Assembly (NCBI RefSeq): GCF_018919385.1
Contig: NZ_JAHLMF010000006.1
Location: 124,001-188,000 of the forward strand
Direction of reading: 5' to 3'
Origin: Geomonas diazotrophica
GTDB taxonomy: Bacteria > Desulfobacterota > Desulfuromonadia > Geobacterales > Geobacteraceae
DNA length: 64,000 bases
In this document: positions 34,777 through 46,368 of the stretch, one piece after another
How the letters are laid out: each line of letters opens with the position of its first letter
Numbering within the stretch: position 1 is the first letter of the stretch
The notes under the pieces: generated by a model
Seen by the model: only the letters and a program-made list of their open reading frames with translations
What the model was told of the DNA's origin: nothing
Databases searched by the model: none
Translations under genes and position numbers: made by a program

Positions 34777-35235
34777 TTACCGGCTCGCCTCGACCCGCCG
34801 CGAGATGAGCCGGTCCAGAGACCAGCTCCCCCCCCCGCCTATCAAGAGCGCGAGCGCCATCCCCAGCACCAGGAGGTGGTACTCGAACCCCTCTCCGGCC
34901 TGCTTGCCGCTCCAGTTCATGAAGAACCCGTTGTGCAGGTGCACCAGGATCGCCGCCACCGCCATCTCGATGCCCATCACCAGGGCCGCCGCCCTGGTGG
35001 CAAGCCCGGCGACCAGCAGCAGCGGCCCCACGAACTCGGTCAGCACCGCCATCAGACTGAAGAGGTAGGGGATCCCCATCATCTTCGTGAACATGTCCAT
35101 GGTGCCGGGAAAACCGGGGCCGCCGAACCAGCCGAGCACCTTCTGCGCGCCGTGAGGAAACATCACCAGCGCAAGGAACAGTCTCAAAACCGCCAGGCTC
35201 GCCGTTTCCTCCGTTGCCAACACTCTCGCCAACAT
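34777..35235 (-). CDS. DoxX-family membrane protein
   Basis: 152 aa from ATG 35235, preceded by AAGGAGG. Four hydrophobic helices, with the DoxX signature LRLFLALVMFPHGAQKVLGWFGG in the first and GPLLLVAGLATRAAALVMG in the third. DoxX-like proteins are inner-membrane proteins linked to redox or stress functions; the exact role here is unknown. Confidence 0.87.
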   Translation of the reverse strand: MLARVLATEETASLAVLRLFLALVMFPHGAQKVLGWFGGPGFPGTMDMFTKMMGIPYLFSLMAVLTEFVGPLLLVAGLATRAAALVMGIEMAVAAILVHLHNGFFMNWSGKQAGEGFEYHLLVLGMALALLIGGGGSWSLDRLISRRVEASR

Positions 35236-35271
35236 AGCGCCTCCTTGCCCCACGCGATTAAAAACCGGTCA

Positions 35272-35299
35272 ACGATATCATTCTCACCGCAGCCTGCAA
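35272..35299 (-). promoter_or_regulatory. Putative promoter of the DoxX gene
   Basis: On the minus strand TTGCAG (35299-35294), 16 bp, TATCGT (35277-35272), about 37 bp before the start. Confidence 0.5.
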
Positions 35300-35586
35300 G
35301 CCGACCCTCCTCCCCTCTCCAACATAACCTTGGCGCTGTCACATAATTTTGTCGCGTCGCCAGCAAAAACAGTCACTAAAAACACTTATCCTGCGTGAAA
35401 TTACTCATTAGAAGTAGCACCACACCCACAACTAGAGAAGCATTATCAAGACCTTTGGTCATTGAAAGCCTCAAATGTAGTTATTATAGGGGAAATGCAC
35501 CCTTAGCCTCTAGATATTCCTATGCGGGGTGGTATACGTTTTTCTCATTTATTATATTACATCGCACCCACCCAGTGAGCAGCACG
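35300..35586. other. AT-rich non-coding region before a sensor kinase
   Basis: No gene is supported in about 290 bp, and it is clearly more AT-rich than its surroundings. TTGAAA (35462-35467), 17 bp and TATAGG (35485-35490) form a possible promoter for the kinase; a second AT-rich stretch lies at 35537-35562. The low GC may mark a regulatory region or acquired DNA. Confidence 0.5.
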
Positions 35587-37676
35587 ATGACCGAGTCGCA
35601 AAGACAGTCCATGGGACCGCACAGACAGAAAACGCCCCTCGCGTTGTTTCTGAGGCGACTGATCTGGCTCAGCATTCTACCGCTCATGCTGCTGTCCCTA
35701 TGGCTCGCGGTGGACACCCTGCGCGCCCGGTACCAGCAGGACCGTCGCCAAGCCGCGATGCTGGCCGGCAACTTCGCCACCGACCTGGACCAGTTCCTCG
35801 CCTCCCGGATCGGCGCCCTCCAGATGCTGGCCAATTCCCCTCTGCTGGAGGACCAAAGCCGGTGGCCGGACCTGTACCGGGAGGCCCAAGGGTTCCGGAG
35901 CGTTTTCGGCAGCCATGTCATCCTGGCCGATGTCGGGCGCCCGATGCAGATGCTTTTCAACACCAGGGTCCCCATGGGGAGCGGGCTCCCGCCGCTGCCG
36001 GTCCCAACGGGAAGGGCAGCCGCACCCGCCGCCGTGGCCACGGGGAGGCCGGAGGTGGGTGACCTCTTCATCGGGCCGGTGAGCAAGAGTCCGCTTTGCT
36101 CCATCGCCGTCCCGGTACTGCGGGAAAACCGCCCCCGGTACGTGCTGCTCACCCTGCTGGACTCGAACCTTTTGCAGCAGCGCATCGACCAGCGCCTGCT
36201 TCCCGAGGGGTGGGCCATCGCGGTCAAGGACAGCGTCGGGCGGGTGATCGCGCGCCGCAACGCGGCCCACCACCAGGAAAGGGACCCGGCCGACCGGGTG
36301 GTGGTGAAATCCGGGCTCGCCCCCTGGACGGTGGTCCTGGAAATCCCCCAGGCCGCCTACCGGGCTCCCCTGGTGCGATTTGCCTTCCTGCTGGCGCTGG
36401 GACTCCTCTTGGCCACCGTCGCCGGCGTCCTCGGCGGCAGCCTCGCCGCCAGACGCCTGGGATGGGCGGTCCGGGGCCTGGTTCATTCGACACCTGCGCC
36501 GCAGCCGGACACGGAAATCGCGGAGATAGCGGAGGCGCGCGAGTTTTTGGAAAGACGGCCGCAGCAAGGCGGGAGAGCGAGGAACGCCAGAAGATTTTCA
36601 TCGAACACGCCCCCGCCGCCCTGGCCATGTTCGACCGGCAGATGCGCTACCTGCATGTCAGCCAGCGCTGGCTCAAGGATTACGGGCTCCTCGGCCGCGA
36701 CATCGTAGGCCAGTGCCACTACGACGTCTTCCCCGAGATTTCCTCCGAATGGCGGGAGTTCCACCGTCGCGGCCTGTCCGGCGAAGTCATCCGTGCCGAT
36801 GCGGACCGCTTCGTCCGTGCCGACGGCTCGGTGCAGTGGGTACGCTGGGAGATACGCCCCTGGAGCACGGCGGACGGCGGCATCGGCGGCATCGTGCTCT
36901 TCTCCGAAGACATCACCGGCCTGAAGGAGGCGCAGGAGGAGATCCAGAGCCTCAACACGGACCTGGAGCGGCGCGTCGAGCAGCGCACGGCCGAGCTTAA
37001 GGCGGCGAACGAGGAACTGGACGCCTTCGCCTACGCGGTATCCCACGACCTGCGCGCGCCGCTGCGGGCCATGATCGGCTTCAGCCAGGCGCTGCAGGAG
37101 GATTGTTCGCAGCAGCTTTCCGAGGAGGGGCTCGACCACCTGCGGGAAATACGGCAGGCAGGACACAAGATGGGTGAACTGGTCGACGGCCTCCTCGCCC
37201 TCTCCCGCAGCCTCCGGGGCACCCTGGAGTGCCACACGGTAGATGTCAGCGCCCTCGCAAGGCGACTGCTCCAGGACCTGGAGCGGGCTGAGCCCGGACG
37301 AAAGGTGCAGTGGCAGATAGACGAGGAACTCAAGGTGAATGGAGACCCGCGCATGGTCGAGTTGCTGCTCACCAACCTGCTCTCCAACGCCTGGAAGTAC
37401 TCGGCGGCGGCGCAGAGCGCCCGCATCTCGGTAAGTGCTGAGCAGCGCGACGGCAAAAGCTTCATCCGCGTCGCGGACAACGGCGCCGGCTTCGACATAC
37501 GGCACACCGAGCGGCTTTTCAAGCCATTCCAGCGGCTGCACCGCCAGGACGAATTCCCCGGCATCGGGATCGGTCTTGCCACGGTGCAGCGCATCGTTAA
37601 TCGCCACGGCGGCACCATAGCGGCGGACGGGGAACCGGGCAAGGGGGCCACCTTCCGGTTCTGGCTCCCTTCATGA
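35587..37676 (+). pseudogene. Membrane sensor histidine kinase, frameshifted before the PAS domain
   Basis: The first frame (35587 to about 36552) encodes TM1 (about 23-43), an extracytoplasmic Cache-like sensor and TM2 (VRFAFLLALGLLLATVAGVL). The second (about 36552-37676) encodes PAS (IFIEHAPAALAMFDRQMRYLHVS), H-box VSHDLRAPLRA, N-box NLLSNAWKYS, G1 DNGAGFD and G2 GIGIGLATVQR. The frames meet at GAG TTT TTG GAA / AAG ACG, where the A-run at 36551-36553 is one A short. It heads an operon with the two receiver proteins downstream. The lesion is a one-base deletion or a sequencing error. Confidence 0.83.
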
Positions 37677-37688
37677 CAGGAGAAATCG

Positions 37689-38128
37689 ATGGCAGAACAA
37701 AAGACCATTTTGCTGGTGGAGGACAACGCCCAGGACGAGAAGCTGATCCTGCGCACCCTGCGCAAGATCAACCTGGCCAACGACGTGTTCGTCGTGCGTG
37801 ACGGCCAGCAGGCGCTGGACTACCTGTTCCGGGAAGGGGAGTTCGCCGGGCGCGGCGGGGATGATCCCACGGTGGTGATGTTGGACGTGAACCTCCCCCG
37901 GGTGAACGGCCTCGAGGTGCTGGCGCGCCTCAGGGAGCGCCAAAGCACGCACCTGCTCCCCATCGTCATGCTCACCTCCTCCGACGAGGAGACCGACAGG
38001 TTGAGGAGCTATGAGGGGGGGGCGAACAGCTTCGTGCGCAAGCCGCTGGACTTCGCGGAGTTCGCCGAGACGGTGGCGCAACTGGGGGTCTACTGGCTGG
38101 CCGTGAACCAGTCGCCGGAGGGACCGGC

Positions 38129-38132
<4 letters not shown>
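37689..38132 (+). CDS. Single-domain CheY-like response regulator (Rcp type)
   Basis: 147 aa. Receiver only: VEDNAQDE acidic pair, phospho-acceptor in VVMLDVNLPRVNG, Thr in VMLTSS, Lys in FVRKPLDF. The LDYLFREGEFAGR insertion is typical of Rcp1-like regulators paired with phytochrome-type kinases. It lies 12 bp after the kinase gene and overlaps the next gene by 4 bp. Confidence 0.92.
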
Positions 38133-40399
<2,267 letters not shown>

Positions 40400-40445
40400 C
40401 GGGAATCAGGTTGTTCGGATGCATATTCCCGCGAAGCGCTGCACG

Positions 40446-40490
40446 TCCCCTCACGCCCCCCCTTTTGCGAAGGGGGGCAGGGGGGATTTG
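40446..40490. terminator. GC-rich hairpin repeat between convergent genes
   Basis: GCCCCCC, a loop TTTTGCGAA-like, and GGGGGGC, followed by AGGGGGGATTTG. It lies between two convergent signalling genes (stops at 40399 and 40492) and could end transcription from both sides. It belongs to a common dispersed repeat type. Confidence 0.6.
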
Positions 40491-40491
40491 A

Positions 40492-42122
40492 CTACGGGGG
40501 GGTGTCCGAGATCCCGTACTCCTGCATCTTGCGGTACAGGGTCTTGCGGTCGATGTTGAGGGCGCGGGCGGCGCGGGACTTGTTGCCGGCGTTGCGCGCC
40601 AGCGCCTCCAGGATCCGCTCCCGCATGGTCGCCCCGTCAAGGGCGGCGGCAGCATGGAACACCGGCGGGAGATGGTCGGGCAGGATCATCCTGGTGGGGC
40701 ACATGATGAAGGCGTGCTCCAGTGCGTGTTCCAGCTCGCGCACGTTGCCGGGCCAGGGGTAGCCGGACAAAAGCCGCAGCGCCTCGTCGGAAACCCCGCT
40801 GATGTTGCGCCCGAGTTTCGCATTGAGCCTCCCCAGGAAATGTTCCACCAGAAGCGGCAGGTCCTCCGGCCGCTCCCTCAGGGGCGCCACGGTAAGCTCC
40901 ACCACCTTCAGGCGGTAGTAGAGGTCCTGGCGGAACCTCCCCTCCTCCACGTCTTTCGCCAGGTCCCGGTTGGTCGCGGCGATGATGCGGACATCGACCT
41001 TGATCGGCTCCGTCCCCCCCACCCTCACCAACTCCCTCTCCTGCAGCACCCGCAAAAGCTTCACCTGCATCTGCGGCGAAACCTCGCCGATCTCGTCCAG
41101 AAACAGGGTCCCCGAGTCCGCCTTCTCGAAAAGGCCCGCCTTGTCGCGCAGCGCGCCGGTGAAGGCCCCCCGCACGTGGCCGAAGAGCTCGCTCTCCAAA
41201 AGCGTCTCGGTCAGGGCGGCGCAGTTCACCTTGATGAACGGGCGGTCGTGGCGCCCGCCGTTGGCGTGCAGCGCCGCTGCCACCAGCTCCTTCCCCGTGC
41301 CGTTCTCGCCGCGGATCAGCACGGTGGAGGGGACGCCGGCCAGGCGCTCGATCATCGAGTAGAGCATCTGCATCGGCGAGCTCTTGCCGATCAGGCCGGA
41401 GAACGAGCTGCGCGGCATCTGCTTCTTTTCCAGCCGGTACAGGGAACTCTCGTCCCGAACCACGATCACCGCCCCCTCGACCTGCCGCTCGGTGACCCGG
41501 CGCGGGGTGACCGATACGCTCACATACTGCTCCCCGCCACCCCCCCCTGCCCCGCCGCACTTGAAATAGCGGGTCTGGACCGGCTTCCTGGTGTGGATGG
41601 CGGTCTCTAGGGCGCCGCGGCATTTCTTGTCGCACTTCAAGGGGAGGTCGTAAAAGGAGGTGCCGGGGGCGGCACTGTCCAGCCCGCAGATGGTGGCGGC
41701 CGAGCTGTTGAAGTTGAGGACCCTCAGGTCACGGTCCACCGAGATGATGGCGTCCTGGACGCTGGTGAAGATGGCCTCCAGATCATTCCGGAAACGGTCG
41801 TTTTCCTGCGATACCCGCCTGAATTCCAAGGCGCGCCGAGCCTCAGCGCCTCGGAGGCGCTCTCCACCATGGGCGAGCCGGTGATCATCACCACCGGGCA
41901 GGGGTCCTCCAGGCTGCGGACCGTGCGCAGCACGTCAAGCCCCGACCCCTTGGGCATCACGATGTCGGTCACCACGAGGTCGTATTCCAGGGCGTTCAAC
42001 AGGGCGAGGGCCTCGCCCACGTCGGCCGCCTGGGTGACGAAGCAGCCGAGCTCCTCGAGGAACTTGGCCAGGGTACAACGGATGGAAGGCTCGTCGTCGA
42101 CGAGCAGTACCTGTGCGATCAC
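40492..42122 (-). pseudogene. Sigma-54-dependent response regulator with deletion in the receiver domain
   Basis: GTG 42122 (GGAGG upstream) starts a receiver (VDDEPSIR, phospho-acceptor in VVTDIVMPKG, VVMITGSP). After LRLGA the expected last strand with its conserved Lys and the last helix (about 20 residues) are missing, and the frame changes at 41829-41836. The second frame resumes as LEFRRVSQENDRF, then a PAS-like domain, AAA+ (GENGTGKE, GAFTGA, SGTLFLDEIGE, RQDLYYRL) and a Fis HTH (NKSRAARALNIDRKTLYRK). A real deletion is the simplest reading. Reinitiation at TTG 41829 could give a receiver-less, unregulated activator. Confidence 0.82.
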
Positions 42123-42471
42123 GTTGCCTCCGCAACTACTCCAGTGCCAGGGTGTCACAGTCACGGGGCGCCCGCTCACTGTCGCAAGGAGCCGCGCCGC
42201 TCTTTGTACGACCCGCACGGCCGCCGCCCAGCTTGGCGTGCCACGCTTTTGTTTACTTCATTAGAAGTCGGCCACCCCCTTTTCTCGCCCCCGTCCCGTT
42301 TTATTTCTGCAGACAACCCGAATGGTTCCAGACAGTTGTCACCCGGCCGGCGGGACTGCCCTCTTTTTTTCACTACACCGGCGGCCGTGGGAGTGGATCT
42401 TGTACCAATAGCAGGCAATCAGGGCGGACCGGCAAGCCGGCGCCCGCTCACCAACGCCATAGGAGGAAACC
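42123..42471. other. Divergent intergenic region before the STAS gene
   Basis: About 350 bp between the sigma-54 regulator and the STAS gene. No clear promoter with good spacing was found. The part around 42290-42320 (cccgttttatttctgcag) is locally AT-richer. Confidence 0.4.
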
Positions 42472-42789
42472 ATGCTGACCGACGCACGCTGCTACCTGGA
42501 AGGGGAATGGACCATGGACCACGTGAAGGAACGTTCGCTCAACCTGAGAAGCCATCCGCTGTTCGCCCTCACCACCGAGGGGGGTAAAGCGGCGTCCAGG
42601 CTGATCATCAACGTGGAGGGGGTGACCACCATAGATGCCGCCGGGTGCCAGCTCCTGACGGTGTGGCTCTCCTACCTGGAGTTCTTCGGGGTGCACCCGG
42701 CGCTCGAGAACGCGCCGGAAACGCTGCTCGAGGCCGCGCGCCGCATGGGGTTCGACTACACGATCGAGCAGTACCTGGCCGACAGATAA
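42472..42789 (+). CDS. STAS-domain protein of a chemotaxis operon
   Basis: 105 aa. AGGAGG at 42461-42466 precedes ATG 42472. The middle (RLIINVEGVTTIDAAGCQLLTVWLSYLEFFG) fits a STAS (SpoIIAA-like) domain with a TIDAAG segment in place of the usual S-S/T-G phosphorylation motif. It is followed 14 bp later by a cheA start, so it belonged to a che operon. The role may be coupling or anti-anti-sigma-like signalling. Confidence 0.8.
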   Translation: MLTDARCYLEGEWTMDHVKERSLNLRSHPLFALTTEGGKAASRLIINVEGVTTIDAAGCQLLTVWLSYLEFFGVHPALENAPETLLEAARRMGFDYTIEQYLADR

Positions 42790-42803
42790 AGAGGAGGTGA
42801 CCC

Positions 42804-42893
42804 GTGGTCGACCTGGCGCAATTACACCAGCTCTTCTTCGACGAGAGCGAGGAACAGCTGCTCCAGGTGACCACGCGCCTGCTGGGTGCCTGA
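42804..42893 (+). pseudogene. cheA remnant (29 codons)
   Basis: GTG 42804 follows a good ribosome site (GAGGAGGTGA). The 29 residues, including DLAQLHQLFFDESEEQLLQV, match the beginning of a CheA P1 (Hpt) domain, which usually starts with a phrase like FFDEA.EHL. The frame ends at TGA 42891 within a GC-rich repeat, and no further CheA sequence follows. The rest of the kinase and any downstream che genes have been lost. Confidence 0.75.
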
Positions 42894-42930
42894 GGTCCGC
42901 ACGCCCTGTCGCACCTCCGGACAAGCTCCA

Positions 42931-42960
42931 CCCCCCCAAAGGGGAGGTTGGGAGGGGGGG
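42931..42960. repeat. GC-rich hairpin repeat at the cheA breakpoint
   Basis: CCCCCCC-AAA-GGGG-AGGTTGGGAGGGGGG, a REP-like element common in GC-rich genomes. It lies just after the truncated cheA, so repeat-mediated recombination may have caused the deletion. Confidence 0.65.
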
Positions 42961-43098
42961 ACCTCCGCCCCGGGCTCCCCTCCCCTTGCCTTTCCGCTCC
43001 TCCCCATGCCTGGCTCCTCCGATGACGCAATCCTGGAACAGGCACTCTCCAAAGCCCCGCCTCGACTGTCATAGACGCGCTTTACCGGCTCTTTTTAA

Positions 43099-43127
43099 TT
43101 TACATCACATAAATATTCACATATATT
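43099..43127 (+). promoter_or_regulatory. Promoter TTTACA-N17-TATATT
   Basis: TTTACA 43099-43104, 17 bp, TATATT 43122-43127, about 42 bp before the YbjN gene. The spacer (CATAAATATTCAC) resembles that at 29808. Confidence 0.78.
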
Positions 43128-43168
43128 TCCCGCCATCGACCGTACTGCGGCATTCCAGGAGGAAAAAG

Positions 43169-43579
43169 ATGGCACAAAACGCATCTGCGTTTGAGCAATA
43201 CCTGAAGGGGCAGGAAATCACCCTGGAGAAGAACACCCACGAAGACAACACCCTGTACGTGATCCGGGAGAATATCGAAGAAGTCGGCCCGGTTTCTCTC
43301 ATGGCCCTCTTCAATGACAGCGACAGGTATGTTACCCTTATCTGCTACAAGTATTTCGCGTTCCCGTCGGAGAAGAAACCGGCGATGCTCGAGATGATCA
43401 ACACCCTCAATGCCGAGTACACCATGGTGAAGTACGTGGAAGCCGGGAATGCCCTCTCTATCCAGGTGGTGGTTCCCTTCCATGACAACTTCTCCAGTGA
43501 AGTGATCGTCGACATGATCGCACTCATCTTCCGCGCCATGAAGGAAGAACACCCGCGCATCCTGAAGGCTTTGCAGTAA
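43169..43579 (+). CDS. YbjN-domain protein
   Basis: 136 aa from ATG 43169 (CCAGGAGG upstream); the longer frame to 42797 runs through the repeat and is spurious. It resembles the YbjN fold (LYVIRENIEEVGPVSLMALFNDSDRYVTLICYKYFAFP, MLEMINTLNAEYTMVKYVE), related to type III secretion chaperone-like folds. In other bacteria YbjN affects motility and stress, but the role here is unknown. A GC-rich hairpin (43581-43613) follows the stop. Confidence 0.82.
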   Translation: MAQNASAFEQYLKGQEITLEKNTHEDNTLYVIRENIEEVGPVSLMALFNDSDRYVTLICYKYFAFPSEKKPAMLEMINTLNAEYTMVKYVEAGNALSIQVVVPFHDNFSSEVIVDMIALIFRAMKEEHPRILKALQ

Positions 43580-43580
43580 T

Positions 43581-43613
43581 CGCAGCGCCCCCCCCAGGGG
43601 GAGGAGCGCTGCG
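43581..43613 (+). terminator. Hairpin after the YbjN gene
   Basis: CGCAGCGC...GCGCTGCG enclosing CCCCC/GGGGG gives a long stem just after the stop. There is no T-run, so it may act mainly as an mRNA-stabilising hairpin. Confidence 0.5.
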
Positions 43614-43743
43614 GGACGAGGAAAGAAAGGCCGGCCTTTCATCGTCAATCGTCAATAATCCGTTGTCAGTTGCCTTAGACTTTTATGTTCCGCAATACCA
43701 CGAGCTTCGATAGGAAAGCGATCGCCCCCGGAGGAACATTGAT

Positions 43744-44850
43744 ATGGAGAAGGTCTCTTTTGTAATCGACGATGCGCTGGCGTTCATCGTCCGGGCGCCG
43801 CTGGTGACGCCGTTTAGGATCTCCACCGGCCAGCACGACGAACTGGAAAACGTCTTCATCCGGCTGCACGCAAGCGACGGCGCCTGCGGTTTCGGAGAGG
43901 CGGCCGTCGCGACGCACATAACCGGCGAGACCGTGGCCGAGACCCTGGAGAACCTGCAGAGCGCGGCATCGGCGCTGCGCGGGCGCAGGATCACCGACCC
44001 GGCCGCCGTCTGCCGCGAGTTCGCCCCCGCCTTCGCCGACAACCACGCCGCGCTGGCCGCGCTGGAGATGGCGCTGCTCGATCTATCCTCCCGGGTGCAG
44101 GGTATCCCCCTTTACCGGCTCTTCACGCCGATAGCGGGGCAGCCGCGGCTTACCTTCAAGACCGACATCACCGTGGTGATCGGCTCGGTCGAAGAAGCCC
44201 GCGCCACGGCGCGGCGGTTCGCACAGCGAGGCTTCGACTCCTTCAAGATCAAGATCGGCAAAGACGAAGAACAGGACCTGCAGCGCGTCCTGGCGGTACG
44301 GGAGATGGCGCCGGGCTGCACGCTCATCCTCGACGCCAACATGGGCTTCAGCGCGCAGCGCATGCTCGCCTTCCTGGACCGGCTCGACGCCGGGGGGGCG
44401 CGCCCCCTGCTGTTGGAGCAGCCGGTCCCCAAGCAGGACTGGGAGGGGCTCGCCGCGATCACCGCGGCGCTTGAGGGAAGCGGCACCCTGGTCTGCGCCG
44501 ACGAAAGCGTCGGCTCGCTCGCCTCGGCCCGGCGCGCCGTCGAAACCAACGCGGTCAGCGCCATCAACATCAAGTTCATGAAAAGCGGCATCCTGGAGGG
44601 GGTCGAAATCGCCCGGCTCGCCGCGGCCAACGGCAAGCGGCTCATGCTGGGGGCCATGATGGAAAGCGCCCTGGCCATCACCGCCTCGGCCCACTTCGCC
44701 GCGGGCCTTGGCTGTTTTGACTTCATCGACCTCGACACCACCTTCTTCCTCAAGGGAGACCTGTCCCGCTCCCCCTACCTCGACGACAGCGGCAGGTTCG
44801 ACCTGACCGGCGCGGGCAGCGGCATAGGCGTGGTGCCTGAACTGCCATGA
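43744..44850 (+). CDS. Dipeptide epimerase (enolase superfamily, L-Ala-D/L-Glu type)
   Basis: 368 aa. Catalytic KxK in FKIKIG, metal ligands in LDAN, LEQPVPKQD and CADES, and the second base in INIKFMKSG. GFGEAAVATHITGET is typical of the dipeptide-epimerase branch. It probably epimerises L-Ala-D-Glu from murein turnover. GGAGG precedes ATG 43744, and the stop overlaps the next start (ATGA), so it is coupled to the DUF819 transporter-like gene. Confidence 0.9.
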   Translation: MEKVSFVIDDALAFIVRAPLVTPFRISTGQHDELENVFIRLHASDGACGFGEAAVATHITGETVAETLENLQSAASALRGRRITDPAAVCREFAPAFADNHAALAALEMALLDLSSRVQGIPLYRLFTPIAGQPRLTFKTDITVVIGSVEEARATARRFAQRGFDSFKIKIGKDEEQDLQRVLAVREMAPGCTLILDANMGFSAQRMLAFLDRLDAGGARPLLLEQPVPKQDWEGLAAITAALEGSGTLVCADESVGSLASARRAVETNAVSAINIKFMKSGILEGVEIARLAAANGKRLMLGAMMESALAITASAHFAAGLGCFDFIDLDTTFFLKGDLSRSPYLDDSGRFDLTGAGSGIGVVPELP

Positions 44851-46016
44851 TCAGCAACCCGCTGCTCATCGTCGCCTCCCTCCTCGGTATCGAGGCAGTG
44901 GTGCTGTGGCTTTCGCGCCACGAGCGCACCGCGCGCTACTTCGACCTTTTGCCCGCGGTGTTTTGGATCTATTTCCTCCCCATGCTGGCCGCGACCTTCG
45001 GCATCATCTCCACCGAGAGCCCGGTCTACGCCCTGATCAGGACCTGGCTTTTGCCGGCGAGCCTGGTGCTGTTGCTGCTGCCGGTGGACGTGAGGGCGAT
45101 CCTGAGGCTCGGGCCGACCGCGCTGGCCATGTTCTTCATCGGCGCAGCCGGCATCATCGCGGGGGCGGCGCTCTCCTTCGCCCTGTTCCGCCCCGTGATC
45201 GGCTCCCAGTTCTGGTCCGGCTTCGGCGCCCTTTCCGGGTCGTGGACCGGGGGGAGCGCCAACATGATCGCGGTGAAGGAGGCGCTTTCGATTCCCGACG
45301 CGGTCTTCGCCCCGATGGTCATCGTGGACACCGTGGTCCCCTACCTCTGGATGGGCTTCATGATCGCCATCGTGGGGCTGCAGCCGGCCTTCGACCGGTG
45401 GAACCGGTCCGAGCGCGGGGTCCTGGAGCACCTGGGTGAACAGGCGGTCCAGCACCTGGCCAGCAAAGGAGGGCGCAGGACGCTCGGGGGGATCGCCGCC
45501 TCCCTTGGCATCGCCCTGGCAGGAGGCGTGCTGTCGCACCTTTTGGCCGGGCAACTGCCGCAGGTCCCGGACGTGATCACGCGCTACACCTGGACCATCA
45601 TGATCGTGACCCTGCTCGGGATACTGCTCTCCTTCTCGCCGGTCCGCAAACTGGAGCGCGCCGGCGCCTCCCGCACCGGCTACGACCTGCTCTACTTCGT
45701 GCTGACCGCCATCGGCGCCAAGGCCTCGGTCGCGAGCATCGGCTCCGCCCTGGTGCTGATCGCCGCGGGGCTCCTGATCGTCGCCATCCACGCGCTCTTC
45801 CTGCTGGTCGGCGCACGCCTTTTGAAGGCGCCCATGTTCCTGGTCGCGGCCGCCAGCCAGGCCAACGTGGGAGGGGTCGCCTCGGCGCCGGTCGTGGCAG
45901 AGGTGTACCATCCGGGACTCGCCTCGGTTGGGCTCTTGCTCGCGATCCTGGGCAACATCGTGGGCACCTGGCTCGGCATCCTGGCCGCTCAGCTTTGCCG
46001 CCTCTTCACAGCATGA
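44847..46016 (+). CDS. DUF819-family membrane protein
   Basis: 389 aa, about ten hydrophobic segments. The family signature GSQFWSGFGALSGSWTGGSANMIAVKEAL and the inverted second half (VAAASQANVGGVASAPVVAEVYHPGLA) fit DUF819, a family of putative carriers. ATGA overlaps on both sides with the epimerase and the next small membrane protein indicate one operon. The genetic coupling suggests a murein dipeptide or related amino acid as cargo; this is inference. Confidence 0.88.
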   Translation: MISNPLLIVASLLGIEAVVLWLSRHERTARYFDLLPAVFWIYFLPMLAATFGIISTESPVYALIRTWLLPASLVLLLLPVDVRAILRLGPTALAMFFIGAAGIIAGAALSFALFRPVIGSQFWSGFGALSGSWTGGSANMIAVKEALSIPDAVFAPMVIVDTVVPYLWMGFMIAIVGLQPAFDRWNRSERGVLEHLGEQAVQHLASKGGRRTLGGIAASLGIALAGGVLSHLLAGQLPQVPDVITRYTWTIMIVTLLGILLSFSPVRKLERAGASRTGYDLLYFVLTAIGAKASVASIGSALVLIAAGLLIVAIHALFLLVGARLLKAPMFLVAAASQANVGGVASAPVVAEVYHPGLASVGLLLAILGNIVGTWLGILAAQLCRLFTA

Positions 46017-46345
46017 CGACCCTGCGCCGCCTGAAACTGCTACTCTCCGCAGCGGAACTGGTCTGCGTCGCGGCGTCGCTGACGGCCGCCTGGCAGGCAC
46101 ACGCGTCGATGGAGATGAGCGGGCTCGGCGACCTGGACCGGTTCGCGTTCTGGAACAGCATTATCGCGCTCAGCCTGATGCTGTTCTTCCTGCTCTGGGT
46201 GGCGGCGGTACTGCTGGCCCTGTTTGCCAGGCAGCGTGAGCATTTCGGCTCTGCGGCGCGTTACTGGAAACACCTGGTTCCTGACGTGCTGCTCCCGCCG
46301 GTGCTTCTTGCCGCAGGGTGGCTCGCTTTCGTGGTGCTCCAGTGA
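46013..46345 (+). CDS. Small membrane protein, two to three helices
   Basis: 110 aa from ATG 46013, which overlaps the DUF819 stop (ATGA). Hydrophobic segments at about 9-27, 47-67 and 88-108. No motif recognised. It may be a partner of the DUF819 protein by tight coupling. Confidence 0.75.
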   Translation: MTTLRRLKLLLSAAELVCVAASLTAAWQAHASMEMSGLGDLDRFAFWNSIIALSLMLFFLLWVAAVLLALFARQREHFGSAARYWKHLVPDVLLPPVLLAAGWLAFVVLQ

Positions 46346-46368
46346 TTCCGAAACATCGAGGTGCGCAC

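Noticed and set aside
41826-41838. Adjacent AscI- and EcoRI-like sites at the regulator deletion junction, suggesting a cloning artefact
   Set aside because: Such sites occur by chance in GC-rich DNA and no vector sequence is present.
42228-42252. GGCGTGCCACGC as a sigma-54 promoter
   Set aside because: GG to GC spacing is 8, not 10, on both strands.
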